A stretch of DNA of 64,000 nucleotides, taken from the NCBI GenBank assembly GCA_016710365.1, contig JADJVW010000029.1:1-64000 (forward strand), read 5' to 3'. The stretch comes from Candidatus Caldilinea saccharophila. GTDB lineage: Bacteria > Chloroflexota > Anaerolineae > Caldilineales > Caldilineaceae. Positions 20,214 through 29,558 of this stretch are shown here, piece by piece. Numbering within the stretch: position 1 is the first letter of the stretch; every line of letters starts with the position of its first letter. The notes beneath the pieces were generated by a model that saw nothing but the letters and a program-made list of their open reading frames with translations, had not been told where the DNA came from and made no database searches. The translations under genes were made by a program, and so were the position numbers.

Positions 20214-21274
20214 GGTGGAGATCGTTTTTACGGGCGATCATCCTGCGCTCAATACGTTCCTGGCAACGGACGCGGCTGCCGCTTGTCATCTGGTCTCCAC
20301 GCACACCAAGTACGCGCCATCGCAGCAAGCGCTGCTGGCGCCGCTCGATGCGCTGCTGAATCCGGCCGAACTCACCGACTTCACGCCGCAACTGCTCGCC
20401 CTGGCGCGCATCGACGGGCAACTTTACAGCGCGCCGCGCAACGTCGACGTCCGCCTGCTGCACTATCGCACCGATCTGATCGATCACGCACCGGCTACGT
20501 GGGACGAACTGCTTGATCTGGCGCGCGCCGTCAATCGCCCGCCGGACTTGTACGGCTTTCTCTTTCCAGGCATGGAGTCGGGGCTGTTTGGCGCCTTATG
20601 AATTGGTGGAGATGGCCGGCGCCGAGCTTTTTCCGCCCGACCTGACGCCGCAGATCGAAAATGAGGGTGGCCGCTGGGCGCTGCAATTTCTGCGCACCTG
20701 TTACGCCGAAGGGCTGACGCCGCCTGCGCTCACGGACTGGCATTACGACAAGGTGCACGACTGCTTTCGAGACGGTCACGCCGCGATGGTGGGTGACTGG
20801 CCGGGCTACTACGCCGACTACTGCAGCGCATCGTCGTCGGTGCGCGACCGCTTCGCCCTGGCGCTCTACCCGGCCGGGCCAGCCGGAAAATCGCTCGTCT
20901 ACGGCGGCAGCCACACCTTTGCTCTCACGCCGCGCGGCGCCGACAGCGACGACGCCCAGGCGTTGCTGCGCTTCTTGATCGCGCCCGAACAGCAGCTTCT
21001 GGAGGCGCAACAAGGCTCCGTGCCGGTGCGTCGATCGGTGATGGAAACAGTGCAGCAAAGCGCCTCGCCCGTCGAAAAGCAGCGATGGGAAATGCTGGCC
21101 GCCGCCATCCAGCATGTGGTGATCCCGCCCAAGTTTGCCCGCTATCCGCTGGTGGAAGAGATATTGTGGCGAACGGTGCAGGCCGCGATGACAGGCAAGC
21201 TCACGATCGACGAAGCGTTGCACGTCATGACTATGCAGATTTCTGAAATCGTTGCGGGTGAACATGGACGGTGA
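20125..21274 (+). CDS. Family 1 solute-binding-like protein without signal peptide, frameshifted
   Basis: About 382 residues resembling family 1 extracellular solute-binding proteins: LAPLDALL, DGQLYSAPRNVDVRLLHYRTDLI, PATWDELLDLA, MVGDWPGYYA, YGGSHTFAL, LLRFLIAPEQQ and a C-terminal RTVQAAMTGKLTIDEAL. A strong AGGAGGT site (20111-20117) precedes ATG 20125. The protein starts MTVRVALISGPMYD and has neither a signal peptide nor a lipobox, so it should stay in the cytoplasm, unlike its family. The frame shifts by +1 at TT 20596-20597; removing one T joins FGA to YELVEMAG. It sits between the regulator and the catabolic enzymes, so it may be a cytoplasmic ligand sensor or carrier. Confidence 0.75.
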
Positions 21275-22044
21275 ACTTTCGGGCAAAGTCATCTTCCTGA
21301 CCGGCGGCGCGCAGGGGATTGGCCGTGAGTGTGCGCTCTCCTATGTGCGCGCCGGCGCGACGGTGGTGATTGCCGACCTCAATCTCGATGCCGCCCAGGC
21401 CACGGTCGCCGACGATCTACGCGACGCCGGCCTCGCCCTGCAATGCGACGTGGCTGACTCTGCATCGGTGCGCGGCGATCTCGCAGACATTGGCGCGCTA
21501 CGGGCGACTTGATGCCATCCACAACAACGCGGCGATCAGCGGGCCGTCGAAGCCGCTGCACGAGACGACGGGCGAGCAATGGGATCAGTTGTTCGCCATC
21601 AACCTCAAAAGCATCTATCACACGACGCTGCATGGCGTCGATGCGCTGAAGGCCAGCCGCGGCTGCATCCTGAGCACGGCCAGCATGGTCGGCGTGTTGG
21701 GGCAGGAGAATCATGCCGCCTACGTGGCGACCAAAGGCGCCTTGATTGCGCTGACCAAGGCGATGGCGCTCGACTACGCGCCCTTCGGGATTCGCGTCAA
21801 TGCACTCAGCCCCGCGGCGGTGTGGACGCCGCTGTTGCGCCAGTGGGTGCAGGATCAGCCGAATCCGGTTGCCACCGAGGATTTTCTGAACCACATCCAC
21901 GCGCTCGGCTTCTGTCCGGAAGGCGATGTGGTGGCGGATGTAGCCGTCTTTCTGCTCTCGGCGCGTGCGCGCTTCATCACGGGCGTCACGCTGCCGGTCA
22001 GCGGCGGCGCCGAGCTGGGATATCGGCGATTAGGAACGAGCTAA
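21264..22044 (+). CDS. Short-chain dehydrogenase/reductase (SDR), frameshifted
   Basis: About 259 residues of a classical SDR: the NAD(P)-binding TGGAQGIGRE, then NNAA, the catalytic serine in STASMVG, and YVATK with the Tyr/Lys pair. A one-base insertion at GG 21492-21493 splits the frame (DIA joined to RYGRLDAIHNNAA). The start at ATG 21264 overlaps the upstream stop by 11 bases, so translation is coupled. With L-fuconate dehydratase next, it could be an L-fucose dehydrogenase or a 2-keto-3-deoxy-L-fuconate dehydrogenase. SDR sequence alone does not decide which. Confidence 0.85.
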
Positions 22045-22126
22045 AACGATAACTTCCTGGCTCTGCCTCAGCTTGAGAGCTTGGAGAGTAGAGACTGGAG
22101 ATTGGCATATTTGCCCGGGGGATCGC

Positions 22127-23362
22127 TTGAAATCAGTTGTCATTACCGCAGTCAGCACACAAGATGCTCGCTTCCAACTTAAACCGGGCGAAGGCGTGGA
22201 TGCGATCCACACTAACCCGCAGTACGCCTACGCGGTTACGCTGCTGCACACGGATGCTTCTTTGTCTGGCGTGGGGCTGGCGCTGACGCTGGGCGCGGGG
22301 ACGGAGATGGTGTGTGACGCCATCGAAGTGCTTGCCATGCCACTGGTCGGCCGCGAAATCGAAGAGTTGATGGCCTCCTTTGGTCAGGTCTTTCGCCAGA
22401 TCGCTGACCATCCACAACTGCGCTGGCTTGGCCCACACAAGGGCGTCGTCCATCTGGCGCTGGCTTCGCTGACCAACGCCTGCTTTGATTTGTTAGTGCA
22501 AGGCGCGGCGTCCCGCTCTGGAAACTGCTCGTTGATCTGACGCCGGCCGCGATCGTGGCGCTGCTTGACCTGAGCTACCTGGAGGATGTGCTGCGCCCCG
22601 AAGATGTGCTGCGCCTGCTCGAGCAGGAAGCTGTCCACCGGCATGAGCGCGAGCCGATCCTGACGCAGGGCTATCCGGGCTACGACACGTCGGTGGGCTG
22701 GTTTCACTACAGCGACGACCAGGTGCGCGACAATGCGCGCCGCGCCGTGGACGCCGGCTTTCTGGCGATGAAGCTCAAGGTCGGCTCGCCCGACCCGGCG
22801 CGCGACATCCGCCGCGCCCTGCTAGTGCGCGACGTGGCAGGGCCGGACGTGCAGATCATGCTCGACGCCAACCAGCAATGGACGCTGCCGATCGCGCTGC
22901 GCACCTGTCTGGAGTTGGCGGCGATGCACCCCTACTGGATCGAGGAGCCGACCCATCCAGACGATGTGTTGGCGCACCAGACGCTGGCGCGCGCCATTGC
23001 CCCGGTGCGCGTGGCGGCGGGCGAGCACATCCCGCATCGCGTGCTCTTCAAGAACTACATGCAGGCCGGCGCCGCCCATTTTATCCAGGTGGATTGCACG
23101 CGCGTCGGCGGCATCAGCGAGTTCATCACGGTCAGCCTGCTGGCCGCGCACGTTCCATCTGCCGGTCGTGCCGCATGTGGGCGACATGGGGCAGATCCAT
23201 CAGCATCTGGTCGTGTTCAACCGGCTGGCGTTGGGCCACGAGAAGATCTTCCTGGAGTACATCCCGCATCTGCGTGATTACTTCCGTTTTCCGGCGCTCG
23301 TGCAAGGAGGCGTCTACCGCCCGCCGCAGGAGCCGGGAAGCAGTTCCGACCTGCTAGGCTGA
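22127..23362 (+). CDS. L-fuconate dehydratase (enolase superfamily), two frameshifts
   Basis: The reconstructed protein (about 411 residues) follows the L-fuconate dehydratase/ENOSF1 pattern: DAIHTNPQYAYAVT, TLGAGTEMV, QLRWLGPHKGVVHLA, VPLWKLLVDL, GYPGYDTSVGWFHYSDD, MKLKVG (catalytic lysines), MLDANQQW, WIEEPTHPDD, AAGEHIPHR, PHVGDMGQ and ending VYRPPQEPGSSSDLLG. It removes water from L-fuconate to give 2-keto-3-deoxy-L-fuconate. Mg ligands Asp, Glu and Glu and the catalytic His are present. The start is TTG 22127 after GGGGGATC. Frame breaks are a one-base loss near 22505-22510 and a one-base gain at about 23152. Other sugar-acid dehydratases are possible, but the ENOSF1-like signature is strong. 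Confidence 0.8.
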
Positions 23363-23404
23363 CAATGTCCGTCCCTGTTTCAAACGCAAATGGGAGTGCG
23401 CATC

Positions 23405-24439
23405 ATGGTTCAAAGTAAGGTGGATGAAAATGTGCGGCAGCGCGAGCACACCGATAGCGTGGGCAACGCGTTGTGGAGCGTCTTTCGGCGCAGCGACACC
23501 AGCGTCGTGCTCGCCACGCTGATTCTGTTTGTCCTGTTTTCTTTCAGCAACTCCAGTTTTCTGACGCCATTCAACCTCTTCAATGTCTCGCGCACCGCGG
23601 CGCTCTATGTTTTTGTCGCGCTCGGCCAGGCCATGGTGATCGTGATCGGCGGGATGAACCTCTCGCTCGGCGCCATCGGCGGGTTGACCGTGGTCGTCGC
23701 CGGCTGGTGCATGGACACGATGGGATGGTCGCCGTGGATCGGGGTGCCGGTGGCAATGCTGGCCGGCACACTCTGCGGCATGTTCAACGGGTTCATCATC
23801 ATCAAGTCGCGGCTCAATTCGTTCATTGTGACCCTGGCCAGCCTCTTTATCTTTACCGGTCTGGTACAGGGTATTTCGCAGGGCTTTCCCTACTCCAACA
23901 TCCCCAAAGAGTTCACCATGCTGGGGCGCGACGATCTCTTTGGCGTTCCCTACCTGTTCTTCTTCGCCGTGATCGTGCTCATCGTGCTCGGTTACGTGTT
24001 CAAGTTTCGCGTCGTCGGCCGGCGCATTCTTGCCACGGGCGGTAATCTGGAGGCGGCGCGGCTGTCGGGCATCCGCACCGACAACATCGTCTTTCTGAGC
24101 CACACCTTGTCGGGCGTTTTTGCGGCGACGGCCGGCCTTTTGTGGGTCTCGCGCATGGGATCGGCGCAGCCATCGACGGGGACCGACTGGCTGATCATCT
24201 CCTTTGCCGTGGCGATCATCGGGGGTACGGCGCTCAACGGCGGCGAGTTCTCCGCGCTGGGCATCCTGGCCAGCGCCATCATGCTCACGCTGATCAAGAA
24301 CGGCCTCATTATGCTCAATGTCAATGTCTATTTTGAGCAGACGTTTCTGGGCGTCATCGTGCTGCTGGCCGTCTCCGTGGAGAGCATCCGGATGTCGCTA
24401 GACAGCCGCACCAGACGCACGCAGACAGATACACCGTAG
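23405..24439 (+). CDS. Sugar ABC transporter permease (RbsC/BPD_transp_2 family)
   Basis: A 344-residue integral membrane protein with about 8-10 hydrophobic segments. It has the family hallmark GQAMVIVIGGMNLSLGAIGG and the cytoplasmic-loop pattern VGRRILATGGNLEAARLSGI. GGGAG upstream favours ATG 23405 over the ATG 15 bases earlier. It is the membrane subunit of a ribose/galactose-type importer with the lipoprotein and the double ATPase downstream. Genomic linkage to L-fuconate dehydratase suggests a deoxy-hexose or its acid as substrate. Confidence 0.92.
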   Translation: MVQSKVDENVRQREHTDSVGNALWSVFRRSDTSVVLATLILFVLFSFSNSSFLTPFNLFNVSRTAALYVFVALGQAMVIVIGGMNLSLGAIGGLTVVVAGWCMDTMGWSPWIGVPVAMLAGTLCGMFNGFIIIKSRLNSFIVTLASLFIFTGLVQGISQGFPYSNIPKEFTMLGRDDLFGVPYLFFFAVIVLIVLGYVFKFRVVGRRILATGGNLEAARLSGIRTDNIVFLSHTLSGVFAATAGLLWVSRMGSAQPSTGTDWLIISFAVAIIGGTALNGGEFSALGILASAIMLTLIKNGLIMLNVNVYFEQTFLGVIVLLAVSVESIRMSLDSRTRRTQTDTP

Positions 24440-24524
24440 AGGGTGGGACCGTTTGAATCTCACACGTTTCCACCCTCTACCGTTTCAACTTTTCACCCTT
24501 CTATCGTTCTACAGGAGATGTAAG

Positions 24525-25622
24525 ATGAAGAAACAACAGGTCAAGTTATTTTCGATGGTCATGGTGGTGACGCTGGCGCTGACCTTGGTGCTGGCTGCGT
24601 GCGCAGCGCCGGTCGCGGCGCCCGCCGCAGAAGAGGCCGCGGCAACCGAGGCGGCGCCCGCTGAAGCCGCCGCCGAACAACCGGCCGCCGCGGGCGATTT
24701 CAAACCGGTCTGGTACGCGCCGGCGCCGCACCCCTACTTTGAGGATGTGCGTAAAGGCGTCGAAGCCTACGTCGCCGAAACCGGCATCGCGGTCGAGATG
24801 CAGATCGGCCCCGACTGGACGCAGGACAGCCAGAATCAGCGCATGGAAGCCCTTACCGCCAATGGGTTCAACGCCTTTTCGGTCTACCCAGCCGATGCCA
24901 GCGGCGCCAATGGCCTCTATGAAGAGTTGACGGCCGCGGGTTCCCACATCATCAACTTTGGCACTTCCACCGCACAGCCGACCACCGCCTCCTTTGCCGT
25001 CGCCACCGATGTCAAAGTGGCGGCCATGCGCGCCACCGAAGAGTTGATCAAGGCGATGGGCGAGAAGGGCAACATCATCAACGTGCTCGAAGTGCTTGAA
25101 GACCCCAACACCGCGCTGCGCAAGCAAGGCATCGAGGAAGTCGTCGCCCAGTATCCCGACGTGACGATCATCCAGGAAGTTGCCGGGATGACCAGCGTCG
25201 AGACCGCCGTGCAGAAGGTCGGCGATGCGCTTTCCGCCAACATCGACAAGGTGGATGGCATCATCGCCACTGGGTATACGCCCAGCGTCGCCATCGCCCA
25301 GGTGCTCGGCGAATACAAATCCAAGGACGGCGCACGCACGATCCATGCCGTCGGCATCGACACCGATGAAATTGTGATGCAGGCGATCAAAGACGGCGTC
25401 ATGGACGGCACGATCGTCCAGAACCCCTACGGCCACGGCTACCTGAGCCTGCTGCTGCTCCAGTACCTATCTGAGGGATACATGCCCAAGGCCGACGTCT
25501 ACTTCGTCGACGCTGGCTTTGCTTACGTCAACCAGGACAACCTGGAGAGCTATTCAGAGGACATCCTGGCCGTAACCGAACAGATCAAATCGGAACTGCT
25601 CGACAAGTATCTTGAGAAGTAG
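24525..25622 (+). CDS. Sugar ABC transporter substrate-binding lipoprotein
   Basis: A 365-residue exported lipoprotein. After a lysine-rich start and hydrophobic core the lipobox LVLAAC supplies the lipid-modified cysteine, followed by an Ala/Glu/Pro-rich linker (PAAEEAAATEAAPAEAA). The rest matches the ribose/galactose periplasmic-binding (Peripla_BP_4) fold: VWYAPAPHPYFEDVRKGVEAY, QNQRMEALTANGFNAFSVYP, and DGIIATGYTPSVA. AGGAG precedes ATG 24525, which I prefer over a longer frame from 24453. It delivers the sugar to the permease encoded 85 bases upstream. Confidence 0.93.
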   Translation: MKKQQVKLFSMVMVVTLALTLVLAACAAPVAAPAAEEAAATEAAPAEAAAEQPAAAGDFKPVWYAPAPHPYFEDVRKGVEAYVAETGIAVEMQIGPDWTQDSQNQRMEALTANGFNAFSVYPADASGANGLYEELTAAGSHIINFGTSTAQPTTASFAVATDVKVAAMRATEELIKAMGEKGNIINVLEVLEDPNTALRKQGIEEVVAQYPDVTIIQEVAGMTSVETAVQKVGDALSANIDKVDGIIATGYTPSVAIAQVLGEYKSKDGARTIHAVGIDTDEIVMQAIKDGVMDGTIVQNPYGHGYLSLLLLQYLSEGYMPKADVYFVDAGFAYVNQDNLESYSEDILAVTEQIKSELLDKYLEK

Positions 25623-25646
25623 CATTGGATCATTAGGAACAGCCAA

Positions 25647-26008
25647 CCTCACACGGAGACACGGAGAACACAAAGAAAAGCGAAGTAGGGGAATCTCTTT
25701 GTGCGCTTGGCGTCTTCGTGTGAGAAACCAAAGCTGGCCTCACACGGAGACACGGAGAACACAAAGAAAAGCGAAGTAGGGGAATCTCTTTGTGCGCTTG
25801 GCGTCTTCGTGTGAGAAAACCAAAGCTGGCCTCACACGGAGACACGGAGAACACAAAGAAAGGCCAACAAAGGGAATTCCCTTTGTGCGCTTGGCGTCTT
25901 CGTGTGAGAAAACCAAAGCTGGCCTCACACGGAGACACGGAGAACACAAAGAAAGGCCAAGAAAGGGAATTCCCTTTGTGATCTTGGCGTCTTCGTGTGA
26001 GACAAGCT
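25647..26008. repeat. Four tandem copies of a ~92-base dyad unit
   Basis: Units begin at 25647, 25738, 25830 and 25923 (periods 91, 92, 93). Each starts CTCACACGGAGACACGGAG and ends CGTCTTCGTGTGAG, so each unit is itself an imperfect inverted repeat of roughly 28-base arms around GGGAATTCCC or a variant. The array lies inside the transport operon, between the binding-protein and ATPase genes. It could form strong RNA hairpins there, stabilising the upstream message or damping the downstream one. The unit copies are not CRISPR-like because there are no unique spacers. Confidence 0.9.
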
Positions 26009-26051
26009 CTTTGCGTGAAACGCGACTCCGTATGAAACAAAGGTGCGTACG

Positions 26052-27566
26052 ATGCTGCATATCCGCCACATAACCAAATCGTTTCCGGGCGTGCGCGCGC
26101 TCAGCGATGTCTCCGTCGACTTTGCGCCGGGCGAAGTCCATGCCATCGTCGGCGAAAACGGCGCGGGCAAGAGCACGCTGATCAAGATCATGTGCGGCAT
26201 CTACGCGCCAGACGCCGGCGAGGTCGTGTTGGACGGTGAGCCGGTCACGCTTCATGCCTACAAGGACGCGCTCGACCGCAAGATCAACCTGGTCAGCCAG
26301 GAGATCCAGGTGATCCCCAAGAGCACAGTGGCCGAAAATATCATGCTTGACAAGCTGGATCGCTACTTGTCGCGTGGGCGCATCGACTGGCGGCGCATCA
26401 ACCAGGACGCGGCGCGCTATGCGGAGCTGGTGGATCTCACCGTCCCGGTTAAGGGGCTGGTCGCCGGCCTGAGCACAGCGCAGAAGCAGTTGATCATGAT
26501 CGCGCGGGCGCTCTCCTCCGATGCGCGCATCTTGATTATGGATGAGCCGACCTCAGCGCTGACCCGCCACGAAACGGACAATCTGCTTCAATTGCTGCGC
26601 CGCATTAAAAGCGAAGGCGTCACCGTGCTCTTTGTCTCGCACAAACTGGAAGAAGTGCTGGCGGTGGCCGATCAGGTTTCCGTACTGCGCGACGGCAGCC
26701 TGATCGGGACGCGGCCAATTGCCGGACTGACCAAAGAGCAGATTGTGCAGATGATGATCGGCCGCGACGCGCGCACCCTCGACCTCGGCAAACTGGACGT
26801 GAGCGCGGGCCGCGCCGCGCTCGAAGCGCGCGGCGTCAGCCAGGCTGGGCGCTTCCACGATGTCGGCTTTGCGCTGCACCGCGGCGAGATCCTTGGCTTC
26901 TACGGGCTGGTTGGCTCCGGCCGCACGGAACTCGCCGAGATTCTCATCGGCGAGGCGCGCAAAGACGGCGGCGACGTGTTCATCGACGGCAAGCTCGCGC
27001 GCATCCACAGCATGGCCGACAGTCTGTTCAAGTATCGCATGGGCTATGTCTCTGAGAATCGCAAGGAAAAAGGCTTGATCCTCAGCGCGCCGATCAGAAC
27101 CAACATCGCCATCACGGTGTGGAATCGCCTGTGCGACCGCTTTGGTTCGATCCAACTGGCCGCCGAAACCGCCACCGCGCGCCAATTTATGCAGGCGCTC
27201 GAAATCCGCGCCACCGGCCCCCACCAGATGGTCAGCAGCCTCAGCGGCGGCAACCAGCAAAAGGTGAGCATCGCCAAGTGGCTGGCCGCGCAGTGTGATA
27301 TTCTGATCATCGACGAACCGACCATCGGCGTCGATATCGGCGCTAAGGAATACATTCATCAGTTGATCTGGGATCTTGCCAAACGGGAAGGCAAATCGAT
27401 CATCCTGATCTCATCCGATATGCCGGAGATCATCAACGTAGCGCGGCGTATTCTCGTCTTCAAGGACTTCAAAATTGTGGGCGAGGTGCGCAACAATGGT
27501 GAAGATGGCGCACGCGTGCGCGGCTATGAGGAGATCAGCCAGGAGATCGGCCAATTTCTCGCCTGA
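26052..27566 (+). CDS. Sugar ABC transporter ATP-binding protein (RbsA/MglA type)
   Basis: About 504 residues with two fused ABC domains. The first has Walker A GENGAGKST, signature LSTAQKQ and Walker B ILIMDEPTSAL. The second has a degenerate Walker A GLVGSGRTE, canonical signature LSGGNQQK and Walker B LIIDEPTIGVD. This asymmetry is normal for the ribose/galactose class. GTG 26043 and ATG 26052 are both possible starts; AAAGG spacing favours ATG 26052. It powers the importer whose permease and lipoprotein are upstream, separated by the 92-base repeat array. Confidence 0.93.
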   Translation: MLHIRHITKSFPGVRALSDVSVDFAPGEVHAIVGENGAGKSTLIKIMCGIYAPDAGEVVLDGEPVTLHAYKDALDRKINLVSQEIQVIPKSTVAENIMLDKLDRYLSRGRIDWRRINQDAARYAELVDLTVPVKGLVAGLSTAQKQLIMIARALSSDARILIMDEPTSALTRHETDNLLQLLRRIKSEGVTVLFVSHKLEEVLAVADQVSVLRDGSLIGTRPIAGLTKEQIVQMMIGRDARTLDLGKLDVSAGRAALEARGVSQAGRFHDVGFALHRGEILGFYGLVGSGRTELAEILIGEARKDGGDVFIDGKLARIHSMADSLFKYRMGYVSENRKEKGLILSAPIRTNIAITVWNRLCDRFGSIQLAAETATARQFMQALEIRATGPHQMVSSLSGGNQQKVSIAKWLAAQCDILIIDEPTIGVDIGAKEYIHQLIWDLAKREGKSIILISSDMPEIINVARRILVFKDFKIVGEVRNNGEDGARVRGYEEISQEIGQFLA

Positions 27567-27597
27567 ACAAGCTTTGATTTTTCGGAAAGGAGTTGCT

Positions 27598-28836
27598 ATG
27601 AACGCACGTGAACGCGTGCTGGCGGCCATCAATCACCAGGAGCCGGACGGCGTGCCGGTCGACTTGGGATCGACGCCCAGCTCGGGGATTTCGGCCATCG
27701 CGCACTACAACCTGAAACACGCGCTGGGCAAGGCGCACTGGCCGACGCAGGTCTACGACGTCGTCCAGCAGATTGCGCAGCCGGGCGAGGAGATGCTCGA
27801 CCACTTCCGCATCGATGTCGTCGACATCGGCCGCGCCTTCGACGACCGCCCCGAGGATTGGTACGACATCACCCTGCCCGACGGCACGCCCGTACAGTTT
27901 CCCACCTGGTTCAAGGCCAGCCCGCAGCCGGACGGCGACTGGGAAGTCTTCAACCAAAACGGCGTGCGCGTTGCCACGATGCCGCTGGGCGCCAATTTTT
28001 TCGACCAGACCTGTTTTCCCTACGTAGACGGTTATCCGGCGAGCTTTGACGACCTCCCCAACGTGATGCCGCTGGTGCACTGGGCCGGGCTGGCGCACAG
28101 CCCGTGGGATCACGCCGGCGAAGCGGATTTCTGGCAGCAACTGCGGGCGCGGACGTTGGCCTTGCGCGCCAGCACCGACCGCGCGCTGATGGTGGTCATC
28201 GGTTGCAACCTCTTCGAGTGGGGGACCTTTCTGCGTCGGCTGGACAATTTCCTGGTCGATCTTGTCACGGATCAGGCGAATGTCGAGCGTCTGCTCGATG
28301 CGCTGATGGAACAGCATCTCCAGACGCTGGCGAACGTGTGCGCGGCGGTCGGCGACATCGCCGATGTGGCCCGCTTTGGCGACGACCTGGGCACGGATCA
28401 GGGGCCATTCATGTCGCCCAAGACCTATCGCCGGCTGTTCAAGCCGCGCCACAAGCTGCTGACCGACTACGTCAAGCAGCACAGCTCGATGCACACCTTC
28501 CTGCATTCGTGCGGCTCGATCTACAAGCTGCTGCCCGATTTGATCGAAGCGGGCTTCGAAATCATCAACCCGGTGCAGACCATCGCCCGCGACATGGAGC
28601 CGGTGCGCCTCAAGCAGGAGTTTGGCAAGGACCTCACCTTCTGGGGGGGCGGGGCCGATACGCGGTTTACGCTCAACCGCGGCACGCCGGAGCAAGTCAA
28701 GGCCGATGTGCGCAGCAACATCGAGGCGTTGGCGCCGGGCGGCGGCTTTGTCTTCAATACGGTGCACAACATTCTGCCCGACGTGCCGCCGGCCAATATC
28801 GTGGCGATGTTTGAAGCGATCGACGAGTACAGATAA
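27598..28836 (+). CDS. URO-D-family (MtaA/CmuA-like) methyltransferase
   Basis: A 412-residue protein of the uroporphyrinogen decarboxylase superfamily, in the branch that transfers methyl groups to or from corrinoid proteins. It opens MNARERVLAAINHQEPDGVPVD, typical of this branch. It has FLHSCGSI, where His-x-Cys is the usual zinc-binding element, and later NPVQTIA and GGGADTRFTL. AAAGGAG precedes ATG 27598. The corrinoid protein gene follows 29 bases later. True URO-D genes lie with heme genes, which are absent here, so methyl transfer is the better inference. The methyl donor is unknown; a methylated sugar or other one-carbon donor is possible given the transporter upstream. Confidence 0.8.
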   Translation: MNARERVLAAINHQEPDGVPVDLGSTPSSGISAIAHYNLKHALGKAHWPTQVYDVVQQIAQPGEEMLDHFRIDVVDIGRAFDDRPEDWYDITLPDGTPVQFPTWFKASPQPDGDWEVFNQNGVRVATMPLGANFFDQTCFPYVDGYPASFDDLPNVMPLVHWAGLAHSPWDHAGEADFWQQLRARTLALRASTDRALMVVIGCNLFEWGTFLRRLDNFLVDLVTDQANVERLLDALMEQHLQTLANVCAAVGDIADVARFGDDLGTDQGPFMSPKTYRRLFKPRHKLLTDYVKQHSSMHTFLHSCGSIYKLLPDLIEAGFEIINPVQTIARDMEPVRLKQEFGKDLTFWGGGADTRFTLNRGTPEQVKADVRSNIEALAPGGGFVFNTVHNILPDVPPANIVAMFEAIDEYR

Positions 28837-28865
28837 CAACAAGTACGGTTTCAATCTGTGAGGGA

Positions 28866-29510
28866 ATGATGGAAGAAGAACTGCTTGACGCCATTTTCGC
28901 TGCGATTCTGGATGGCGACATTCCAGGCGCGCCGGGCGCGGTGCAGGCGGCGTTGGACGCCGGGCTATCTGCAGAGAAAGTTTTGAACGAAGGCATGATC
29001 GCCGCCATGAACCGTGTGGGCGAATTGTACGAATGTGGCGATTACTACGTAGCGGAGATGTTTACGTCGGCCAAGACGCTGCAAGCTGCGCTGGGCGTAC
29101 TGCGTCCGCACCTGCAACAATCGCAAGTACAGTCGGCGGGCACGGTGGTGATCGGCACGGTCAAGGGCGACATGCACGACATCGGCAAGAACCTGGTCAC
29201 GATGATGCTCGAAGGCGCCGGGTTTACGGTGCACGACCTGGGGCCGGACGTGCATCCGTCGCGCTTTGTCAGTGCGGTGCTGGAGCATCAGCCAGAGATC
29301 GTGGCGCTTTCCGCGCTGCTGACGACGACGATGCCTGCCATGAAAACGACGATCGACGCCCTCGTTGCGGCTGGCGTGCGCGCGCAGGTGAAGATCATCG
29401 TGGGCGGTGCGCCCGTCAACGATGAGTATGCCCGCCACATCAGCGCCGACGGCTATGCACCCGACGCCAGCCAGGCGGTTTCGCTCGCCAGGGCGCTGAT
29501 GGTGAACTGA
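28866..29510 (+). CDS. Corrinoid (B12-binding) protein, MtaC/MtbC type
   Basis: A 214-residue cobalamin carrier: helical cap in residues 1-90 (ALDAGLSAEKVLNEGMIAAMNRVGELYE, given here only as a pattern of that cap, with positions about 28-55) and a Rossmann-like B12 domain. The lower axial ligand motif is GDMHDIGKNL (Asp-x-His-x-x-Gly). SALLTTTM and GGAPV complete the cobalamin pocket. ATG 28866 is followed at once by ATG 28869, which is better spaced from GAGGG. It is the methyl shuttle partner of the URO-D protein immediately upstream. No reductive activator of corrinoid proteins is visible in the window. Confidence 0.9.
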   Translation: MMEEELLDAIFAAILDGDIPGAPGAVQAALDAGLSAEKVLNEGMIAAMNRVGELYECGDYYVAEMFTSAKTLQAALGVLRPHLQQSQVQSAGTVVIGTVKGDMHDIGKNLVTMMLEGAGFTVHDLGPDVHPSRFVSAVLEHQPEIVALSALLTTTMPAMKTTIDALVAAGVRAQVKIIVGGAPVNDEYARHISADGYAPDASQAVSLARALMVN

Positions 29511-29529
29511 TTTCGCCCACGCACTCAGG

Positions 29530-29558
29530 CCGCGTGCGCTACTGCCACGCGCACGCGG
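29530..29558. terminator. Hairpin between convergent genes
   Basis: A 10-base perfect stem (CCGCGTGCGC at 29530-29539 with GCGCACGCGG at 29549-29558) and a 9-base loop lie between the corrinoid gene and the convergent dehydrogenase gene, overlapping the latter's stop. No T-tract on either side, so it is at best a weak or Rho-assisted bidirectional terminator. Confidence 0.4.

Noticed and set aside
25647..26008. CRISPR-like or protein-coding repeats
   Set aside because: The units are 92-base dyads with no unique spacers. The Cys/Ser-rich frames through them carry no start context or family likeness.
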